Shown here: one piece after another, positions 58,001 to 64,000 of the stretch
Layout: each line of letters begins with the position of its first letter
How positions within the stretch are numbered: position 1 is the stretch's first letter
NCBI RefSeq assembly: GCF_033296635.1
Contig: NW_026944109.1
Location: forward strand, 1-64,000
Source: Dichotomopilus funicola
Taxonomy: Eukaryota > Ascomycota > Sordariomycetes > Sordariales > Chaetomiaceae
Reading direction: 5' to 3'
Length of the DNA: 64,000 nucleotides
Translations under genes and position numbers: made by a program
Notes under the pieces: model-generated
What the model saw: only the letters and a program-made list of their open reading frames with translations
Databases searched by the model: none
What the model was told of the DNA's origin: nothing

Positions 58001-61000
58001 TCGGATTCGAATGTACATCGTAAGAAACAGCCGTCAAGCCGCAAAAAGTTCAAGCCCTGCTTCCGCGGCAACGACCGAAAGAGTGTGGGAGCGATCCGAT
58101 GCTTGGTCGGATGCCAGCACCACGCCGGCAGGACAGCGAGCGGTGAAGCAAATCAGATCCCACCCCCCGCATGCAACCGATTTGTTGGCGCCTCCCAGCT
58201 AAGGTGAAGAAATCGGGAGCAGCGCCAAAAGGGAACGCTACATGACAAAACCGATGCGATGATGCCCAATATCCCACGTTTCGACGGAAAGTCGTCAGCG
58301 CAGCAACTGTGTTGCATATCCGCGCGTCTCAGGATCCCGCCTACAGTATCCGACAAAGCCCCCAGCCGGCCACACTCTAGCAACAAACGGATCGAACGAG
58401 CGGCCCGAGCGGGAGAATATTGACAAGTCCGAATCGCGATGCGATCGAGGTCACTGCGTTTTGTTTCAGGCGGCAGAGTGCCACGGGTCTACGGACGGAG
58501 CGGCCAGGACTGCGTCCGTACGCGGTGCGCCTTCTAAGGCTCTCTTTGGGTACATGCAACCTGCCTCGCTCTAGGGGCTCGAGCGTTTGAGGCCGTACAC
58601 TACACGACAGGTCCCACAGACAGCGCGAGCTGAGGGTTCGTCTCACCGACGCCTAGGTAGACCTCAAGGCATCTCCGGGCTCTGGATAACCACGGCCTAG
58701 TTACGCGGTACGAGGCATTACCGAGTCTCACCTCGTTCACCTCGTCAATCCACTCGCCTTGGGTGTGCAACCAAACGGGTGCTTTCAGATATACTCGAGC
58801 GCCGGGCAGACATACCCGAAAGCTCGATTCCTGGACATTTCCTATCTCGGCCAAGACACCTGCCCGAGACAACCAATGCAGACCAAAGCGTTCGCGTCAA
58901 AGTTGCAGCAAACGCCAGTCTCGGCAAGTTTGCTCCTTTCTCGTTTGCGACTCCGACGGATAGACCCATAACCACTAGTCCATCGACGTCCTTAAAGCCT
59001 CAGAATTCGAGCCAACCCCGTTTCAGATCACCACACTCACCATTAAGGGTCACTTTGACCGGCCATTGGCATCTCGTTTAGGGCGATTGCTGGTTCCGGT
59101 CTAGAACCTGAGAAATTCTTCGAAGAATGTTAGCTAAGATGGTCAACACAGCACGATCGCATGATCTCGCCAGTACACGTAGGGCAGGCACGGATCACAC
59201 ACCCTTCGGGCTCTTTGGAAGCAAGGCACCATTCCGTACTCTGTCTCGGACTAGGTACGAGCATTCGGATCCAGAGAGCTGGCCCAGCGGGTCAACACCC
59301 AAACCAAAGACTCCCCATCTCACGTTGCTTTCACGGGAGCTCCCGTGTTGCCAAGTACCGTACAACCTAGGCCGGATATTCTTGTCCAGTTAGTTTAAAA
59401 TAGCGACTGTTGTGCGAAACCGTGGATTAGTCGACTCGGGTTCGGTCATTCCGGCGACACTAGGTAAGCCTGTGCGCTCTTGAATACGGACTAACAACAA
59501 TCACCATGATCTTGGGCTTATATTCGTGCTACACAAGCGGGTGAGCCTACCGACAGTGTTGTACACGCAGCCACGCACTCACGCATACGTTAACTAGTCC
59601 GGCCCTAGACTCTTTCTTTCTGCAGAGGACATTGCATCGCATGCGTACCATGACAACCCAGGAATCGATACCTGTCGCGCCCTCGATAGAGGACGAGACA
59701 ACGGATTCCACGACAACATCCTTCGCACATGCCCCGCATGCCTTGGCTGTCAGTCGTCGGCCCGGTAAATTAAGGGCAATCCCACACGAAAAACGTGCTT
59801 CGGCCAAAGCCCCACAGGTTGGCCATCCGGCCCTGGCAAAGGCCCACGTGCTCCTATCGCTAACCCCGACGATTCCCTTAGGCCTCTCATCAGGTGCTGC
59901 GGCGTTGAGGGAAAATGGAAAGAAGGAGCGCGAACATGCTGAGCCGAGTGTGCAACTTCTGACGAGATCTGAAGTCAGCAGTCAGCGTTTCGGGAAGTCT
60001 GTACTCAATCACACTCCACAGAGGTATCAGTACATGTGGTGACACCCCGGCTCGCCTCCGTTAGATGCAAAAGCGGTCGCACTGCGGTACTCCCTCGTCA
60101 CCTGACTGGACCACTGTCAGGCCCAACATTCGGTACTTCGAACTCCGGACTGTTCCTTGCAGCAGGCGGAGCCGGTGACGGGATGGACCACCCGTACCTG
60201 CATTAGCTCTTGGAGCACAATGCACTGCGCACTCCAATCATCGCGCTGGTTCATCGCAGCCTCCTTTTGACACTGCCAGAGCCGTCTCTCAATCAACGCT
60301 CTTGCCTTCGAAGCGGTGGCAAACCCGTTCTCTTAATGGGAGCAACCGACCGCCATTTTCCCTGGGGGCCAGTGAGGTCGAAGGGGGTTCAGGCAAAGCC
60401 GCCAATGTGGTTTCCTGTCAACAACACATCGCCCGCCTATGACACCTCACATCACAAATTTAAGACACCACCTGTGAAAGTAAGGGTCAGTCATGCACGC
60501 CCCGTAGGTTGGCAGGTCATGCCGACACGAGCGCGCGCTTGATGCTTGATGGGATCTTCCTAATGATCCACAACCGACCACTAACCTTAACGTTTAACTG
60601 ACCCAAGTGGCCCATGTCACCACGGGGGCGCACCGAGGTCTCTCCTCTCTGGAGACCAGGCGCATTGGAATCACATCATGTGATGAAGAGAGCTTTGGGC
60701 GGTTAACTAACGGCAGCAAGCAAACAGAAACCAAAGCGCCCTCGTAAGGAATTGATTGGCTCATAACTCGCAAAGTGTTGAGAAAAGAAAGGAAACCCTT
60801 GGCAAACACGAAAACTAGAATCGAAAATGGGAAGCCTTTTTCTAATCTGTTTTGCTGTTGGCAAGCTATGTCTTGACTCCCGCGACGAAATGTGATCGAA
60901 TATGATGAATCAAGCGCCCACTCCAGCGATCGTCTCCAAGAGATCCCGCATTTCACATTTTGACCGCTGGGCCGGATCTGGCAAACGATGTGCAAACAGC

Positions 61001-61480
61001 ACAAAGATCACGACGGCCGTTTTTCATCACAAAACTGGACAGATGAACCGCATTGGGGACCCTGATGGGGAAAAATGCGACCTGCCTGCTTGCTGATCCT
61101 GGCGAGCGGCCCGCTAACGTTTCGGCCGTCAACCTCGGGCTCTTTGCCTTATGGAAAACGGAGACCGGGCGGCCGGGTAATGAGCAAGACCCACCTCTCG
61201 CCTCGCCAGACTCAGATCCAAATTTCCAGAAACTTAACGGAACCACGCGGCGATGCCACTAGGCTCCTTCAAGAACGCTTGCGAGCTCGCTCCCACGCCG
61301 TCGGCGACAGAAACTCCACAACGATGGATCTTTGTGCACCGTGCCATCACGGTCCTGGTCGGCAACGTGGCTTCAGGGCTTCTGTTCAATTGCCCTAAGA
61401 AAATCGAGGCGAGAAAAGAAAGAAGGAGGGGTGGTTCGGCCTAGTGTAATGTAGCTGAGACCGCACTAGTTGGCCACGCG

Positions 61481-62464
61481 ATGTCGTGGGCAATCCCATC
61501 ACGTTATTCACAACGGGGAGCGCTTCCGGGCGTTCTGGAGTTTGTTCCCACCAGCGTCTGGACGATGGGTGATAAATTGGGAAACAGGAACAGGAACAGG
61601 CAGGAACAGGGGGTCCGAGTGTTCCACCGGTACCAACAGCTGCAGGTACTCCGTGCGGCAGCAAATGCAGAGAACATTTCTGGAAGCCTGTTGCGTGGGG
61701 ACGGGGAATGCATCGCATGCATGGATGCATCACTCCAGGGATTGGCCCCACTCTCTTGCTGCTGGTCCCTTGCCTGCTCTTGCCTGCCAGGAACGGCGAC
61801 CACCTGGAAGCTCGAACACATCTCGCAAGCAGGGAAAAAAGAGTCGGGTCAAATCTCGATTCGGTCACTCTTTCCGTCCGCTGGTCCCCAACTTCCCAAC
61901 AAACGCCGTGACCTCATTGACGCCCACACACCTGACACACTCACGTTTCTACCCACGGTTCACGGTTCACGATCCACGGTCCACGGCCAACTCCCACCGT
62001 CCTGGACTCCCGGACCCCGACGTTGCATCCTCGATGGACCTTCGGGCGTTGTCAACCGTCCAACCGGCACCGCGTGGGGACCGGGGAAGGATTCCGCCGT
62101 TCTCGGTGAGAAGCCATCGCGGCGCTGGTCGGTCGTTAATTTGAGAAAAAATTTCGTTTTTGGTTCTCATTCGTTTCATCGCCTTTTCATTTTCTCCATT
62201 CCTTCCCGATCTTCCCTCATCCAGCAGGCTGCCCAATCCGCTCAGCTGAGTGGTGAGAAGTTACTCATACTCGTAATATCCCCGGAAGAGCCCCGAGCGA
62301 GCGCGCACACCGGCCGGACTGGGGGACCTGCTTTCTCTTCTCGTTCGCTCACCAGGGATGCTACACCCAAGGTCGGCGGGTTACATTGGGAAACTGTCCT
62401 CAGCATTTGCCAAGTCAACCGCCCGTTGCCGTTCCTGGCGCGTTTCATCCCGTCGTCTTCTTAG
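61481..62464 (+). CDS. 327-codon ATG-initiated frame, unrecognised
   Basis: ATG 61481 opens 327 codons to TAG, by far the longest frame in the desert, though no domain, signal or family motif is visible. Composition (Ser, Arg, Pro, Leu) resembles translated noncoding DNA. Two further frames (61470-62144 plus and 61395-61868 minus) are open over the same stretch, so a local shortage of stops may explain it. Short tandem repeats lie inside: AGGAAC units (about 61584-61610) and CACGGTT-type units (about 61954-61986). It may be a real orphan gene, part of a spliced transcript, or chance. Confidence 0.25.
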   Translation: MSWAIPSRYSQRGALPGVLEFVPTSVWTMGDKLGNRNRNRQEQGVRVFHRYQQLQVLRAAANAENISGSLLRGDGECIACMDASLQGLAPLSCCWSLACSCLPGTATTWKLEHISQAGKKESGQISIRSLFPSAGPQLPNKRRDLIDAHTPDTLTFLPTVHGSRSTVHGQLPPSWTPGPRRCILDGPSGVVNRPTGTAWGPGKDSAVLGEKPSRRWSVVNLRKNFVFGSHSFHRLFIFSIPSRSSLIQQAAQSAQLSGEKLLILVISPEEPRASAHTGRTGGPAFSSRSLTRDATPKVGGLHWETVLSICQVNRPLPFLARFIPSSS

Positions 62465-64000
62465 TCAGAGGGTCGAGACTTTTCAAAAGAAGGTTCCGTC
62501 GTAACGTTCTGCAAAGTCGCTGGCTCGCTGGGCCTTTCCTTGACTGTCATCCACGCCCTAGTAGTAAAGGCCCGAATGTTCGGGAAACCTGGGGTTCGGA
62601 GTTCTTCGAGGACGAATCTAACCTGACTTGGCAAAAGACGTTTTGATGGGATCGCACCTTTGCTGGGAACACTTGCTTGATTCGGTGCTTCTATCTCTCA
62701 CTTTCTTTTACGGAGTATATTTATCTCCGGCTCTCTACTTGAGACCGCACGGGAAGAGTAACCGGCGAATGTGCGCGAGCCAGTCCGTTTTCGTTTGTTG
62801 ATTTCATCAAGCCGTCAAGACCACTTTCTCCCCGTTAACTAGCGAGGTATTCGCCAACAGCCGCCTTCATTGCCGGTTAAAAAGCCGGGGAAAGCGACCG
62901 ACCAAACATCAAGAACACACACAGCCACACAGGGGAAAAAAACCTGAACAGGGTCATTCAGTGCCGGCCGGCAAGCACTTTTTTTCTTCTCTCCAGCCCC
63001 CTGCGTTTCGGGTTCGGCGATGCCAACCGTTGGGAGCAACTCATCCAGAGCATTCATGGGCCCTTGCTCGGCCCGCCCATGATCGTAAACAATAGCCGCC
63101 TGCTCGGGTCCGTTAGCTGGTTTGACTTGCCGGCCGGGCCTTGATTAGGCAGTCGGGAGGGCGTGGCCTTCCACATGTGCCTGAACGTTCGGCGATGGCC
63201 TCTGCGCCGGCTGATGCAAGAAAAAAAATCCGCAAAACCCCCCGGAGGCTTCTAGGGGCCCTTGCGTGGTGCCGCCTTGTTCAGCTGGGGGAGGAAATTT
63301 CAGCCTTTAAGGAGGACATGGGTCCGCGATTTGCCCACCCATGGATCGCGATAGGCACACAGGGTTTGTTTATCACGAAACAACAAAAACCAGTTTCGAT
63401 GGGAGATCTTTTCTTTTTGGCTCGTCATAAGAAGAAGGGATGATGGATCGCATTCAGCATGTTCGCTGTTGGCCGACGTCATGCTATTGAGACGGCCGTT
63501 TTGCCTCTCTCATTCTCAAGAAAGGAGATAACGCAGATATCGATCCGTTGTGTTTGTTACCCCTGTCGTTGATTACCCCTGGTCTCCCAACCAACCACAG
63601 AAAAAAGTGAGAGAGAGAAACATCAGAAAAGAGAAAAATGACTCGCCAGCGCCGCTTTGGTCGACCGGACGAGCAGACAGTAAAAATTAAGGTTCACTCA
63701 TCAAGTGGGCTGACCAATGCTGAGAACCGCGCGCATACAAACACAGCTTGTGATTACTCTCCATCTTTGGCGGCATCTCGCCAAATCAGCATAGGATATC
63801 ACATAACCAACTCCTAACTAACTCATGTAGTGGTGGTTGGTATCCGTAGATTAAATGATTAGTCGCTAATTCCGTCCGCCTGATACCACCGGACATGACC
63901 CCAATACAGGTGACAATAGGCCTGCAGTCCGGCGCTTACACGCGTACACACACAACAGATGTGCTCTCGATACGGAGATCGTTGGCCCGACGCCGTTATG

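Larger units (their letters stand above)
45124..64000. other. 18.9-kb gene desert
   Basis: I recognise no protein, tRNA, 5S rRNA or transposon in this stretch. Open frames are mostly under 190 codons, occur on all frames and strands, and none shows a family motif. Base composition is mixed, with many pyrimidine tracts and C-rich patches, and it lacks the dense TAG of the retroelement, so it is not obviously RIP-decayed repeat DNA. The first 600 bases must include the ARPC5 promoter. The rest may be a long leader or regulatory region of a gene to the right, a noncoding RNA locus, or anciently decayed sequence. Confidence 0.5.

Noticed and set aside
45124..64000. CRISPR array, rRNA or tRNA genes in the desert
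   Set aside because: No regularly spaced repeats, 5S-like sequence or clear box A/box B pair was found by eye; fungi also lack CRISPR.

Overview
This window is nuclear DNA from a filamentous ascomycete (Pezizomycotina, most likely a sordariomycete). Genes are split by short introns of 54-87 bases with GT..AG ends and CTAAC-like branch sites. There is a HET-domain gene, fungal versions of UPF3, SIT4, THR4, PPS1, ATG18, AP-2 alpha, NDUFAF5 and ARPC5, and a retroelement wrecked by C-to-T type transitions of the kind made by repeat-induced point mutation (RIP).

Region 1 (1-7643) is nested transposons. A Ty3/gypsy chromovirus, cut on its left by the window edge (5' LTR remnant 1-183, gag from 241, pol to 5813, 3' LTR about 6628-7023), sits inside a pogo/Fot1-type transposase gene on the minus strand (7024-7535). 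Its gag and pol frames carry many in-frame stops, mostly TAG, and lost key residues, but show no indels that I could detect. Between pol and the 3' LTR lie two unexpected minus-strand pieces: a tRNA-like Pol III unit (5887-6001) and a decayed coiled-coil ORF (about 6031-6540).

Region 2 (7644-14880) is accessory. It holds microsatellites, a possible membrane-protein fragment, a histidine-phosphatase (phosphoglycerate-mutase-like) gene divergent from a HET gene, and a broken fructosamine-kinase-like gene.

Region 3 (15620-45123) is the conserved core: UPF3 (-), SIT4/PP6 (+), pyroglutamyl peptidase (-), a small ORF (-), aldo-keto reductase (+), threonine synthase (-), PPS1 dual-specificity phosphatase (-), ATG18 (-), AP-2 alpha (-), NDUFAF5 (+) and ARPC5 (-). 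These are unrelated housekeeping functions (mRNA surveillance, phosphatase signalling, amino-acid synthesis, autophagy, endocytosis, complex I assembly, actin nucleation), not an operon or cluster. Several carry oddities: a roughly 90-residue insert in SIT4, a Gln/Pro insert in THR4, a 14-base microexon in AP-2 alpha, and a 69-codon acidic frame lying in phase behind the ATG18 stop codon.

Region 4 (45124-64000) is about 18.9 kb in which I recognise no gene. It is not TAG-riddled like the retroelement. The one statistical oddity is a 327-codon ATG-initiated frame at 61481-62464. A long regulatory or leader region for a gene beyond the right edge is one possible reading.

All splice sites and functions were read by eye from the sequence. 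No database search was possible.
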